Shown piece after piece: positions 10,993 through 19,430 of a stretch of 64,000 bases of DNA. The DNA is from Halomonas sp. MCCC 1A13316 (GTDB lineage: Bacteria; Pseudomonadota; Gammaproteobacteria; Pseudomonadales; Halomonadaceae), in NCBI RefSeq assembly GCF_014931605.1, contig NZ_CP053382.1, positions 2,914,001 to 2,978,000 on the forward strand, in the 5' to 3' direction. Below the pieces are notes generated by a model. It ran no database searches, was not told the origin of the DNA, and saw only the letters and a program-made list of their open reading frames with translations. The stretch's first letter is position 1. The number at the start of each line of letters is the position of its first letter. The translations under genes were made by a program, and so were the position numbers.

Positions 10993-11775
10993 TTGCACCA
11001 GCAGTTGGCGCGCCTGCTTCGTGGTGCCGGAGCGGCCGACTTCCCCGGCCGGCTCGATCACTGCCTGCGCGAACTCGTGGGTCACGAAACCGTACTGATC
11101 AATGCTTATCGTGGGCGCCGTCGGCCGTTATTGGTCCATGACGACTACCCCCCGCATCGTCGCGAGCAGGGCATAGAGCGTTACCTGAGCGAGGCTTATC
11201 TGCTCGACCCGTTCTTTGCCGCCGTGAGCGAAGGCCTCGATCAAGGCGCCCATCGCCTGCGTGAACTGGCCCCGGATCGTTTCGAGGCAAGCGATTACTA
11301 TGCCCATTACTACCGCTCCCTTGGCCTGGTAGACGAGGTGGGCCTCTTCTGCCGAGTCGAAGAGGACGTAGTGATTGCCGTATCGCTCGGTTTCGGCATC
11401 AAGTCGCCGCCGCTGACCCGTCGCGCCATGCAGGCCCTGCGCCACCTCTCACCGATGGTGGAAGCTCTCCTTGTCGAATACTGGAAATGGCAGGGAAGCC
11501 AGTTTCAGCAGCGTCTGGCGGATCAGGAGCCGGTGGAAGCGGCCTTTGCCAGCTTCGGCGCTGGCGTGCTGACCGCGCGTGAGCAGGAGATCGTGCGTCT
11601 GCTACTGGCCGGCCACTCGACGAAATCGGCAGCTCGGGAGCTCGATATCAGCGACGGCACGGTCAAGGTGCATCGCAAGCACATCTACCAGCGACTCGAG
11701 GTCTCCAGCCAATCGCAGCTGTTCCGGCAGTTCCTCGATTACGTGGCGCTGGTGTCGCGGCAACGGGCAGGCTGA
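10993..11775 (+). CDS. LuxR-family transcriptional regulator
   Basis: This is a 260-residue cytoplasmic regulator. The C-terminal 65 residues form a LuxR/GerE helix-turn-helix: LTAREQEIVRLLLAG, then SAARELDISDGTVKVHRKHI and YQRLEVSSQSQL. The N-terminal 190 residues do not resemble a receiver domain and have no clear autoinducer-binding signature; they may bind a small ligand. The best start is a TTG at 10993. Upstream, an 8-bp inverted repeat (GCACCCGT at 10876-10883, ACGGGTGC at 10896-10903) could be an operator. The gene is convergent with the internally deleted aldehyde dehydrogenase. It may control the hydrolase and aminotransferase genes near 14.2 kb, which is inference from position. 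Confidence 0.82.
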   Translation: MHQQLARLLRGAGAADFPGRLDHCLRELVGHETVLINAYRGRRRPLLVHDDYPPHRREQGIERYLSEAYLLDPFFAAVSEGLDQGAHRLRELAPDRFEASDYYAHYYRSLGLVDEVGLFCRVEEDVVIAVSLGFGIKSPPLTRRAMQALRHLSPMVEALLVEYWKWQGSQFQQRLADQEPVEAAFASFGAGVLTAREQEIVRLLLAGHSTKSAARELDISDGTVKVHRKHIYQRLEVSSQSQLFRQFLDYVALVSRQRAG

Positions 11776-11795
11776 GCCTGACCATTGATTCGTCG

Positions 11796-12959
11796 TCAGG
11801 GCGCTAGCGCCATCCATACGGTCTTGAGTTCGGTGTACTCCGTCAAGGCGTGCAGGGACTTGTCGCGACCGTTGCCGATATAGTCGAGCACGCGCCGATA
11901 CTGGGTCTCGTCCACCATGGCCCCCATGAAGCTCCCGGGGTCCAGCGGATCGCCAGGCTGCATGTTCTCCGCCGCCTTCAGGACGCGCTCGACGAATTCC
12001 TCGCGGATCGAGGTCTCCACCAGCAGGCGCGAACCGGCAATGCACACCTCGCCCTGGTTGTGGAAGATCGCCGCGGCCGCGTGGCTCGCCACTTGGTCCA
12101 GGTCCTTGCAGTCGGCGAAGACGAGGTTGGGTGACTTGCCGCCGCACTCCAGGTAGACCCGCTTGAGGTTGGACTGGCCGGCGTATTGCATCAGCTGCTT
12201 GCCCACCTGGGTGGAGCCGGTGAAGGCCAGGCAGTCGACCTGCATGGAGAGTGCCAAGGCCTTGCCCACGGTATGACCGAAGCCGGGCAGCACCTGGAAC
12301 ACACCCCGGGGAAGGCCCGCCTCACGAGCCAGGCTCGCCAGCCGCAGCGCCGAGAGCGGCGACTTCTCCGAGGGCTTCAGGATAACGCTGTTGCCCGGGG
12401 CCAGCGCCGGGGCGATCTTCCAGGCGGTCATCATCAGCGGGAAGTTCCACGGCACGATGGCCGCCACCACGCCGATCGGCTCGCGCAACACCAGGCCCAG
12501 GCTGTCGTTGCCGGTAGGCGCGACTTCACCAAAGACCTTGTCGATGCCCTCGGCGGTGTAGCGCAGGCAGCCGATGGCGCCGTCGATATCGCCCAGCGAA
12601 CTGGAGATCGGCTTACCCATGTCGAGGGTGTCGAGCAGCGCCAGTTCGTGTTGATGCGCTTCCATCAGCTCGGCCAGCCTGAGCAGCGTTTGCTTGCGCC
12701 GCCCCGGTGCCAGCCGTGCCCACTCGCCCCGGATATGGGCGGCCCGGGCGCACGACACGGCGAGCTCGGCATCTGCGACGTCACAGCTGGCGACTCGCGC
12801 AAGCGTCTCGCCGGTGGCCGGGTTGACGGTGGCGAAAGTCTCGCCTCCGGCAGTATCGACGAAGGTGTCATTGATGAAGGCACGGCTCTCCAAGTGCGGG
12901 ATCAACGTCTCGGCCATGGCCTGCCAGGCGGCCTTGGTGGTGGGAGTCGTGGCATTCAT
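11796..12959 (-). CDS. Aldehyde dehydrogenase with a 114-codon in-frame deletion (probably inactive)
   Basis: This is an NAD(P)-dependent aldehyde dehydrogenase homologue closely related to the intact gene at 15460-16962, but only 387 residues long against 500. The N-terminal 350 residues align end to end and retain the catalytic Cys region NQGEVCIAGSRLL and the ECGGKSPN glutamate motif. After VLDYI the sequence jumps directly to GNGRDKS, losing 114 codons that in the paralogue hold the EEIFGPV cofactor motif and the PFGGVKQS segment. The junction is at 11876/11877. Loss of the EIFGPV Glu and of part of the fold makes activity unlikely. The start codon overlaps the stop of the M20 hydrolase gene (ATGA), so it was probably the second gene of that operon. 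Confidence 0.85.
   Translation of the reverse strand: MNATTPTTKAAWQAMAETLIPHLESRAFINDTFVDTAGGETFATVNPATGETLARVASCDVADAELAVSCARAAHIRGEWARLAPGRRKQTLLRLAELMEAHQHELALLDTLDMGKPISSSLGDIDGAIGCLRYTAEGIDKVFGEVAPTGNDSLGLVLREPIGVVAAIVPWNFPLMMTAWKIAPALAPGNSVILKPSEKSPLSALRLASLAREAGLPRGVFQVLPGFGHTVGKALALSMQVDCLAFTGSTQVGKQLMQYAGQSNLKRVYLECGGKSPNLVFADCKDLDQVASHAAAAIFHNQGEVCIAGSRLLVETSIREEFVERVLKAAENMQPGDPLDPGSFMGAMVDETQYRRVLDYIGNGRDKSLHALTEYTELKTVWMALAP
11956..12487. repeat. Near-identical tract shared with 15962-16493 (direct repeat)
   Basis: These 532 bases of the deleted aldehyde dehydrogenase gene match 15962-16493 of the intact one with only about six mismatches by eye (about 99 percent identity). The flanks inside the same two genes are visibly more divergent (roughly 75 percent just outside the left edge). 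The copies are in the same orientation with an offset of 4006 bases. A sharp-edged tract of this kind points to recent gene conversion. It could also serve as substrate for homologous deletion of the 4 kb between the copies. Confidence 0.85.
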
Positions 12960-14203
12960 TGGCTCGCCTCCAGGGTATTGGCCCGTTCCAGCATGGCGTC
13001 GCAGAGCACCTGAGCCCCCAGGGCGCAGTGCTCTGGGGAAGCATACTCCGCTTCGTTGTGGCTGATCCCGTCACGGCAGGGAATAAAGATCATCGCCGTC
13101 GGCGCGACCCGAGCCACATAAACGGCGTCGTGACCGGCGCCGCTCATCATGCGCCGGTAAGGTACGCCGCGTGTCTTGGCGGCTCTCTCCACAGCGTCGA
13201 TGCAGCCGCTATCGAAACTCACCACTGGTGAGGCCCAGATGCGTTCGCTGTGCGTCGCGACGCCAAAGGCCTCGCTGGCGGCGGCCAGTTCGCGCTCGAA
13301 GCGCGCTTCCAGAGCGTCCAGCTCACCCTCGTCGACATGGCGAAGGTCGATGGAGAGGTGCACTTCGCCGGGTACCACGTTGCGCGATGCCGCGTCGATT
13401 TCCAGGGTACCGCAGGTGACCTTGGTATCCCCGCTGGGGTCCGCCAGGGCATGGCCCTGTAGGCGATCGATCAGGCGCGCCGCGGCAGCCAGCGCGTCGC
13501 GACGGTAGCGCATCGGTGTGGGGCCGGCATGCGAGGACTGCCCGTGCAGGATGACGTCGAACCAGCGCATGCCCTGCACGCCGGTCACCACGCCGATCGC
13601 TTCGTGATTCTCCTCAAGTATGGGCCCCTGTTCGATATGCAGCTCGAGGAAGCCCGCCAGGCGCGGCTCACCCACAGCCATGTCACCAGCGAAACCGGTG
13701 ACCGCAAGCGCCTCGCCCAGGGTCACGCCATCACGGTCGCGGCGTGCCAGGGTCGACTCGACGCTGAATGCCCCCGCATAGGTACCGGAGGCGACCATGG
13801 CCGGTGCAAAGCGGCTGCCTTCTTCGTTGGTCCACACCACCAGTTCCAGTGGCCGCTCGGTGACGATGCCGTGATCGTCGAGCGTGCGGAACGCTTCGAG
13901 ACCGGCCAGCACACCGAGCACGCCGTCGAAACGTCCGCCCTTGGGCTGAGTGTCCAGATGACTGCCAATACCAATCGGATCGAGATCGTCACGCTTACCG
14001 GCGCGGCGCAGGAACAGATTGCCGACCCGATCGACGCGCAGCGTACAGCCCAGTGTCTGGCACCACTCGATCAGCAGGCGACGCCCGGCGGCGTCTTCCG
14101 CGGTCAACGCCAAGCGGTGACTGCCGCCGTTGGGGCTGGGGCCGATCTCGGCCATGGTCATCAAGCTCGACCAGAGCCGCTGTCCATCGATGGAAACCGT
14201 CAT
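12956..14203 (-). CDS. M20-family Zn-dependent amidohydrolase (N-carbamoyl amino acid hydrolase / allantoate amidohydrolase type)
   Basis: This is a cytoplasmic di-zinc amidase of the hydantoinase/carbamoylase subfamily, 415 residues, whose members split N-carbamoyl-L-amino acids, N-carbamoyl-beta-alanine or allantoate. Metal ligands are visible in GIGSHLDTQPKGGRFDG (His, Asp), WTNEEGSRF (Glu pair), ELHIEQGP (His) and DGISHNEAEY (His). The dimerisation domain carries HGQSSHAGPTPM. The start at 14203 begins MTVSIDGQRLW; an upstream extension is possible but lies in the intergenic region. The exact substrate cannot be read. Neighbouring aminotransferase and aldehyde dehydrogenase remnants fit degradation of a carbamoylated amine or beta-amino acid. 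Confidence 0.85.
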   Translation of the reverse strand: MTVSIDGQRLWSSLMTMAEIGPSPNGGSHRLALTAEDAAGRRLLIEWCQTLGCTLRVDRVGNLFLRRAGKRDDLDPIGIGSHLDTQPKGGRFDGVLGVLAGLEAFRTLDDHGIVTERPLELVVWTNEEGSRFAPAMVASGTYAGAFSVESTLARRDRDGVTLGEALAVTGFAGDMAVGEPRLAGFLELHIEQGPILEENHEAIGVVTGVQGMRWFDVILHGQSSHAGPTPMRYRRDALAAAARLIDRLQGHALADPSGDTKVTCGTLEIDAASRNVVPGEVHLSIDLRHVDEGELDALEARFERELAAASEAFGVATHSERIWASPVVSFDSGCIDAVERAAKTRGVPYRRMMSGAGHDAVYVARVAPTAMIFIPCRDGISHNEAEYASPEHCALGAQVLCDAMLERANTLEASQ

Positions 14204-14259
14204 GGGTGCCTCCCTTGTGATTGTTCCCTGCCACCCTAGGCGGGAAGGTCGCAGCGGCG

Positions 14260-14307
14260 ATATACCCCAATCAGGATATACCGGCGGCCCCCTCGCCCTG
14301 ATTAGGC
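14260..14307. promoter_or_regulatory. Repeat cluster in the divergent promoter of the hydrolase and aminotransferase
   Basis: The 148-base gap between the divergent M20 hydrolase and aminotransferase starts contains GATATACC twice as a direct repeat (14260-14267 and 14276-14283, a 16-base period). It also has an imperfect inverted repeat, CCCAATCAGG at 14267-14276 and CCTGATTAGG at 14298-14307, matching at 9 of 10 positions. Such spacing suggests a dimeric regulator bound on one helix face. The LuxR-type protein encoded at 10993 is a plausible but unproven partner. Confidence 0.45.
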
Positions 14308-14351
14308 TGGCCTTGTCGGCCACCCCGAGACACCGAGAGAGGAGCCAGCTC

Positions 14352-14972
14352 ATGACAACGACAACGACCTCCGCACGCCCCGCCCAATCGAAGCGGCGCT
14401 ATGACGCCCAGGCAATGTGGCAGAAGGACAAGGACCATTTCATCCACCCTTTCACGGATTTCAGCCAGTTCCATGACAAGGGCTGCGACCTGATCACCGA
14501 CAGTGACGGTATCTACGTGGAGGACGCCCATGGCAACCGCTTCATCGACGGCATTGCCGGCCTGTGGTGCGTCAACGTGGGCCACGGCCGCGCCGAGATC
14601 GGCCAGGCCATGGCGGAACAGGCGACCCGCATGGCCTATTTCTCCACTTTCAACAACCTCTCCAACGCCCCGGCGGCGGAGCTGGCCGCCAAGCTCGCCG
14701 AGCTGGCCCCGGCCCACCTCAATCATGTCTTCTACAGCTGTGGCGGCTCGGCAGCCAACGACGCCACCATCCGCCTGGTGCACTACTACTTCAATCGCCT
14801 GGGCAAACCAAACAAGAAACGCATCCTGTCGCGCAATAATGCCTACCACGGCACCACCTACCTGGCCGCCACCCTGACCGGCATCGAGAGCAACAACTGG
14901 GACTTCGATACCCTGGATCATCTGGTCACGCACCTTAGCGAAGCCAATCTCTATCGCCGGAGGTCGTGCTGA
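14352..14972 (+). pseudogene. Class III aminotransferase, 5' fragment
   Basis: This is the N-terminal 200 or so residues of a PLP-dependent class III (omega) aminotransferase of the beta-alanine/putrescine-pyruvate type. A good AGAGGAG ribosome site precedes the ATG. The fragment shows the HPFTDFSQFHDKG opening, IAGLWCVNVGHGRAEIG and the PLP-phosphate loop region YSCGGSAANDATIRLV, and ends after YHGTTYLAATLTG and LSEANLYRR. The PLP lysine and the whole C-terminal half are missing. At about 14955-14962 the sequence passes directly into the 3' part of an agmatine deiminase gene, leaving a short out-of-frame tail and a TGA. The gene cannot make a working enzyme. Confidence 0.88.
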
Positions 14973-15382
14973 CCTGGTGTGATGACGAGAGCGATCCCCA
15001 GCATGCCATCTGCCGAGAAGCCCTTGCCGTGCTGGAATCAACGACCGACGCCAAGGGGCGAAAGCTGCGCGTGCACACGCTGCCCCAACCCGGCCCGCTG
15101 TTCATCGAGGAGGACGAAGCCAGCGGCCTGGATCGCCTCAACAGCTCCCATCCGCGTCGTCCCGGGGATCGCATGGCGAGCTCCTACGTCAATTTCTATG
15201 TCGGCAACTCGGTGGTGGTCATGCCGCTACTGGACCCGGCCCGCGACGAACAGGCCCGCGGCATTCTTCAGGGGCTGTTTGCCGGCAGGCGAGTGATCGG
15301 CGTGCCGGCCCGGGAGATCCTGCTCGGCGGTGGCAATATTCACTGCATCACCCAGCAACAGCCCAAGGCTCGGCTGACGTGA
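14958..15382 (+). pseudogene. aguA: Agmatine deiminase, 3' fragment
   Basis: This is the C-terminal third of agmatine deiminase, which converts agmatine to N-carbamoylputrescine. The frame reads VLTWCDDESDPQH, then LPQPGPLF, then ASSYVNFYVGNSVVVMP, and ends with the family-diagnostic VPAREILLGGGNIHCITQQQ, which includes the active-site Cys near the C-terminus. The guanidino-binding N-terminal two thirds are absent, replaced by the aminotransferase fragment just upstream. There is no ribosome site or sensible start codon. A deletion that removed the 3' half of the aminotransferase gene, the 5' part of aguA and anything between explains the arrangement. Confidence 0.88.
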
Positions 15383-15459
15383 GCGAAAAGCAAGCCGCGG
15401 AAACGATACGGGCCGACCGGCAAGTGCGCGGTCGGCCCGTTTTGCAGCTTAGCGTGTGG

Positions 15460-16962
15460 CTATAGAGACAGCGACATCCACACGCTCTTGAGCTCGGAGT
15501 ACTCCTCCAGGCTGTGGTGCGACTTGTCGCGGCCGTTGCCCGACTGCTTGACTCCGCCAAAGGGCATGGTCTGATCGCCACCGGCCCAGTTATTGACGAA
15601 TACCTGGCCCGACTGCAGACGCCGGGTGACACGCATGATGCGGTCGATGTCCTGACTCCACAGCCCAGCCGCGAGGCCGTAGGGCGTGTCGTTGGCCATG
15701 GCCACGGCCTCCTCTTCCGTGTCGAAGCCGAACACCGCCAGCACCGGGCCGAAGATCTCCTCGCGGCCGATGGACATGGCCGGAGTCACGCCGTCGAAGA
15801 TGGTCGGTGGAATGAAGAACCCCGGGCCGTCGATGGCCTTCCCGCCGCTGCGCAGCCGTGCGCCCTCCTCCACGCCCTGGCGGATGTATTCAAGAATACG
15901 GCGATGCTGGGTCTCGTCGACGATGGCGCCCATGAAGCTCTGCGGATCCAACGGGTCGCCGGGCTGCATGTTCTCCGCCGCCTTCAGGACGCGCTCGACG
16001 AATTCCTCGCGGATCGAGTTCTCCACCAGCAGGCGCGAACCGGCAATGCACACCTCGCCCTGGTTGTGGAAGATCGCCGCGGCCGCGTGGCTCGCCACCT
16101 GGTCCAGGTCCCTGCAGTCGGCGAAGACGAGGTTGGGTGACTTGCCACCGCACTCCAGGTAGACCCGCTTGAGGTTGGACTGGCCGGCGTATTGCATCAG
16201 CTGCTTGCCCACCTGGGTGGAGCCGGTGAAGGCCAGGCAGTCGACCTGCATGGAGAGTGCCAAGGCCTTGCCCACGGTATGACCGAAGCCGGGCAGCACC
16301 TGGAACACACCGCGGGGAAGGCCCGCCTCACGAGCCAGGCTCGCCAGCCGCAGCGCCGAGAGCGGCGACTTCTCCGAGGGCTTCAGGATAACGCTGTTGC
16401 CCGCGGCCAGCGCCGGGGCGATCTTCCAGGCGGTCATCATCAGCGGGAAGTTCCACGGCACGATGGCCGCCACCACGCCGATCGGCTCGCGCAGCACCAG
16501 CGCCAGGGAGTCCTCGCCGGTGGGCGCCACCTCGCCGTAGAGCTTGTCGATGCACTCGGCCTGGTAGCGTAGACAGGCGATGGCACCGGCCATGTCGCCC
16601 AGCGAGCTGGAAACCGGCTTGCCCATGTCGAGGGTGTCGATCAATGCCAACTCATGCTTGTTGGCCTCCATCAGGTCGGCCAGGCGCAGCAGCACCTTCT
16701 TGCGCTTGCCTGGCGCCAGGCGAGACCATTCGCCGCCGACAAAGGCTTCACGAGCCGTTGTCACGGCGCGTTCGGCGTCGGGCTCATCACAGCTCGCTAC
16801 CTGAGCCAGGATCTCGCCCGTGGCCGGATTCCGCGATTCGAAGGTGTCACCGCTGGCGGCATCGACGAAGGCGTCATCGATGAAGGCCCGGCTCTCCAGG
16901 GACAGGCCCTCGGCCAGGGCCTGCCAGTCGTCTCGGGTACGGGGGGATGGCGAACGGCTCAT
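15460..16962 (-). CDS. puuC: Aldehyde dehydrogenase (PuuC type)
   Basis: This is an NAD(P)-dependent aldehyde dehydrogenase of 500 residues, the usual family length. It carries the coenzyme-fold [29 protein letters not shown], the general base in ECGGKSPN, the nucleophilic Cys in NQGEVCIAGSR and the cofactor Glu in EEIFGPV. In the puu route it would oxidise gamma-glutamyl-gamma-aminobutyraldehyde; in the SpuC route, 4-aminobutyraldehyde. Its start overlaps the spuC stop (ATGA), so it belongs to a puuD-spuC-aldehyde dehydrogenase operon. The symbol is given by pathway context; substrate choice between the two aldehydes is not visible. Part of the gene (15962-16493) is nearly identical to the deleted paralogue. 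Confidence 0.9.
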   Translation of the reverse strand: MSRSPSPRTRDDWQALAEGLSLESRAFIDDAFVDAASGDTFESRNPATGEILAQVASCDEPDAERAVTTAREAFVGGEWSRLAPGKRKKVLLRLADLMEANKHELALIDTLDMGKPVSSSLGDMAGAIACLRYQAECIDKLYGEVAPTGEDSLALVLREPIGVVAAIVPWNFPLMMTAWKIAPALAAGNSVILKPSEKSPLSALRLASLAREAGLPRGVFQVLPGFGHTVGKALALSMQVDCLAFTGSTQVGKQLMQYAGQSNLKRVYLECGGKSPNLVFADCRDLDQVASHAAAAIFHNQGEVCIAGSRLLVENSIREEFVERVLKAAENMQPGDPLDPQSFMGAIVDETQHRRILEYIRQGVEEGARLRSGGKAIDGPGFFIPPTIFDGVTPAMSIGREEIFGPVLAVFGFDTEEEAVAMANDTPYGLAAGLWSQDIDRIMRVTRRLQSGQVFVNNWAGGDQTMPFGGVKQSGNGRDKSHHSLEEYSELKSVWMSLSL

Positions 16963-18389
16963 GATCGGGACTCCTCTCTTAAAGTTGACTCATCCGCCTG
17001 CTCTCGTGCGGCCAGCCGCCGCGCGGTTTCGTCCAGTGCTGCTCCGGCCAGACGCACCAGTTCATCGATTTCGGCACGGGTGATGACCAGCGGCGGGGAA
17101 ATGATCATCGTATCACCCACCGAGCGCATCACCAGACCGAGGTCAAAGCTGATGTCACGGCACAGGTTGCCTACAGCAAGGTCCTTAGCAAATCGCTTGC
17201 CATGGGTCTTGTCGGCGACCAGCTCCAGCGCGCCGACCAGGCCCAGCGAACGCGCCTCCCCCACCAGGGGATGTTCGGCCAAGGTGGTCCAGCGCTCGAA
17301 GAGATAGGGGCCGATGTCCTCTCGCACCCGCTCGACGATGCCCTCGGCCTGCATCAGCTCGAGGTTCTTCAGCGCCACGGCGGCGCACACCGGATGCCCC
17401 GAATAGGTGAAGCCGTGGACAAATTCGCCGCCGCGCTCGATCAGCGTCTCGGCAACGCGATCGCCCACCAGCACGCCCCCGATCGGTAGGTAGCCGGACG
17501 AGAGCCCCTTGGCAATCGACATCAGGTCGGGCTCGAGGTCGTAATACACGCTGCCGAACCACTCCCCTAGGCGGCCGAAACCACAGATCACCTCGTCCAT
17601 TACCAGCAGGACGTTGTACCTGGCCAGTACCTCCTTCACCGCCGGCCAGTAGCTCGCCGGCGGAATAATGGCACCGCCGGCGCCCTGCAACGGCTCGGCG
17701 ATGAAGGCGGCGACATTCTCCTCGCCAAGCTCCTGGATCTTGGCCTCGAGCGCTGCGGCACACTCGCGACCGAAGGCCTCGGGGCCAAATCGCCTTTCCT
17801 CGCCGTCGCCCCCCTCGCCAAGCCGCCCTTCCCCAAACCAGTAGGGCTGGCGCACATGGGCGATCTTGGGCACCGTCGGGCCGCCCTGGGCATGCATCGG
17901 CGCCATGCCGCCGAGGCTCATGCCGGCCACGGTGGAGCCGTGATAGGAGTTCTCGCGAGCGATGACCCACTGCTTGTCGGGTTTGCCTTCGAGTGTCCAG
18001 TAGCGGCGCACCATGCGCAGTACGGTGTCGTTGGCCTCGGAGCCCGAGCCGGTGAAGAAGACGCGGTTCATATGCGACGGAGCCAGCCGGCACAGCGCCT
18101 CGGCCAGCTTCACCGCTGGCGGGTGTGTGCTCTTGAAGAAGTTGTTGTAATAGGGCAGCTCGCGCAGCTGCACGGTGGCCGCCTCGACCAGCTCTTCGCG
18201 GCCATAGCCCAGGTTGACGCACCACAGCCCGGCCATCGCGTCGAGGATGCGATGGCCCTCGCTGTCGTGAATGTAAACACCTTTAGCGTGAGTGACGATA
18301 CGGCTGCCCTCCTCGCCCAGTGCCTTGAAATCGGTGAAAGGATGCAGGTGGTGCTCCCGATCCAGCTGGCGGTAGGCCTCAGTGTTCAT
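16959..18389 (-). CDS. spuC: Putrescine--pyruvate aminotransferase (SpuC type)
   Basis: This is a class III PLP aminotransferase of 476 residues that moves the amino group of putrescine (and likely cadaverine) to pyruvate, giving 4-aminobutanal and alanine. Motifs follow Pseudomonas SpuC closely: HLHPFTDFKALGEEG, AMAGLWCVNLGYGREELV, FFTGSGSEANDTVLRMV, AAFIAEPLQGAGG, VMDEVICGFGRLGEWFGS and the PLP lysine in SIAKGLSSGYLPIGG, then HGFTYSGHPVCAA. The start at 18389 (MNTEAYRQL) gives the usual N-terminus; a 36-residue extension is possible but overlaps puuD. It sits between puuD and the aldehyde dehydrogenase with overlapping ends. Confidence 0.92.
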   Translation of the reverse strand: MNTEAYRQLDREHHLHPFTDFKALGEEGSRIVTHAKGVYIHDSEGHRILDAMAGLWCVNLGYGREELVEAATVQLRELPYYNNFFKSTHPPAVKLAEALCRLAPSHMNRVFFTGSGSEANDTVLRMVRRYWTLEGKPDKQWVIARENSYHGSTVAGMSLGGMAPMHAQGGPTVPKIAHVRQPYWFGEGRLGEGGDGEERRFGPEAFGRECAAALEAKIQELGEENVAAFIAEPLQGAGGAIIPPASYWPAVKEVLARYNVLLVMDEVICGFGRLGEWFGSVYYDLEPDLMSIAKGLSSGYLPIGGVLVGDRVAETLIERGGEFVHGFTYSGHPVCAAVALKNLELMQAEGIVERVREDIGPYLFERWTTLAEHPLVGEARSLGLVGALELVADKTHGKRFAKDLAVGNLCRDISFDLGLVMRSVGDTMIISPPLVITRAEIDELVRLAGAALDETARRLAAREQADESTLREESRS

Positions 18390-18402
18390 GGTGATCTCCA
18401 GC

Positions 18403-19173
18403 TCAGGTCGAGAGCGGCTGCGGTGCAACCGCACGATCGGCGCTGTGTTCACGGCAGGCGTTGGCGAACCCATCGAAAAGGGCGTCGTAGAGAGCATGTT
18501 CCCGGGGGTGCCATTCGGGATGCCACTGCACGGCCATAGCGAAGGCCGTGGCTTCGCTCACGGAGATCGCTTCGATCAGCCCATCCGGCGCCAGCGCCTC
18601 CACCCTGAGCCCATCACCCAAGCGGTCGATGCCCTGCTGGTGCAGCGAATTGACCGTCGAATGCAGCTCGGCATATAGCGCCACCAGACAGCCATGAGGG
18701 TGAATCTCGATGTCATGTGCCGGGGCATAGCGAGTCGCGTAGTCGGCGTCCGGCTCGCGGTGATCGACTAGGCCGGGCACGTTCTGTACTGCCTGGTGCA
18801 GCGTGCCACCATAGGCCACGTTGAGCTCCTGAAAGCCGCGGCAGATCCCCAGCAACGGCAGACCACGCCGGATAGCAGCGGGAATCCAGGCCAGTGCGGC
18901 GGCGTCGCGGTGCCGGTCATCAAGAGTGTTTTCCGGCGCCCGCTCGGCGCCGTAGCGGCAGGGTTCGACGTTGGTGTAGCTGCCGGTCAGCAATAGACCG
19001 TCCAGATGTGCGGGCAGGTCGCCATCCACGGCGTCCTGCCATACCGGCAGCAGCACTGGCGCCAGGCCATAGGCACGCAGGGCGGAGAGGTACTTGTCGG
19101 TGACCATATGGGCGGGGTGGCCTTCCACATCACGCCGGCAGGCGATCACGCCTACCAGGGGTCGGGCACGCAT
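18403..19173 (-). CDS. puuD: Gamma-glutamyl-gamma-aminobutyrate hydrolase
   Basis: This is a class I glutamine amidotransferase-like hydrolase (peptidase C26), 256 residues, which releases GABA and glutamate from gamma-glutamyl-GABA in the last step of the Puu route. The nucleophile elbow is LGICRGFQELNVAYGG (Cys near residue 117) and the catalytic His-Glu pair is in VQWHPEW (near residue 225). LLLTGSYTNVEP and DRHRDA are also typical. It is the first gene of the minus-strand puuD-spuC-aldehyde dehydrogenase operon and is divergent from the puuA-type gene at 19431. Confidence 0.93.
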   Translation of the reverse strand: MRARPLVGVIACRRDVEGHPAHMVTDKYLSALRAYGLAPVLLPVWQDAVDGDLPAHLDGLLLTGSYTNVEPCRYGAERAPENTLDDRHRDAAALAWIPAAIRRGLPLLGICRGFQELNVAYGGTLHQAVQNVPGLVDHREPDADYATRYAPAHDIEIHPHGCLVALYAELHSTVNSLHQQGIDRLGDGLRVEALAPDGLIEAISVSEATAFAMAVQWHPEWHPREHALYDALFDGFANACREHSADRAVAPQPLST

Positions 19174-19430
19174 GGCGGTCTCCTCGAAACACGCAAGATG
19201 ATAGTTATGCTTTGCTCAACATATCGCCGTTGATTAATCTTTCCAACCCCTTCCGACACCCCACCACCACGCCTATCGCTCAGGCGATTGTAATAATTGA
19301 TTAAATTTAACCAAGAAGGCGCTTCATGCAGACAGCAACGAACGAAATACGTAAAAGATTTGACAACATTGGAGTGTGCTTCAAAGATGACAGCCATCGA
19401 ACAATGAACCGAAGCCGATAGGTGGCCCCC
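19174..19430. promoter_or_regulatory. AT-rich divergent promoter region of puuD and puuA
   Basis: These 257 bases separate the divergent puuD and puuA starts and are far richer in AT than the genes. The 8-mer TTGATTAA occurs twice in the same orientation, at 19230-19237 and 19297-19304, and could mark regulator sites. An AGG ribosome site precedes the puuA ATG. No gene is visible here. Confidence 0.5.
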
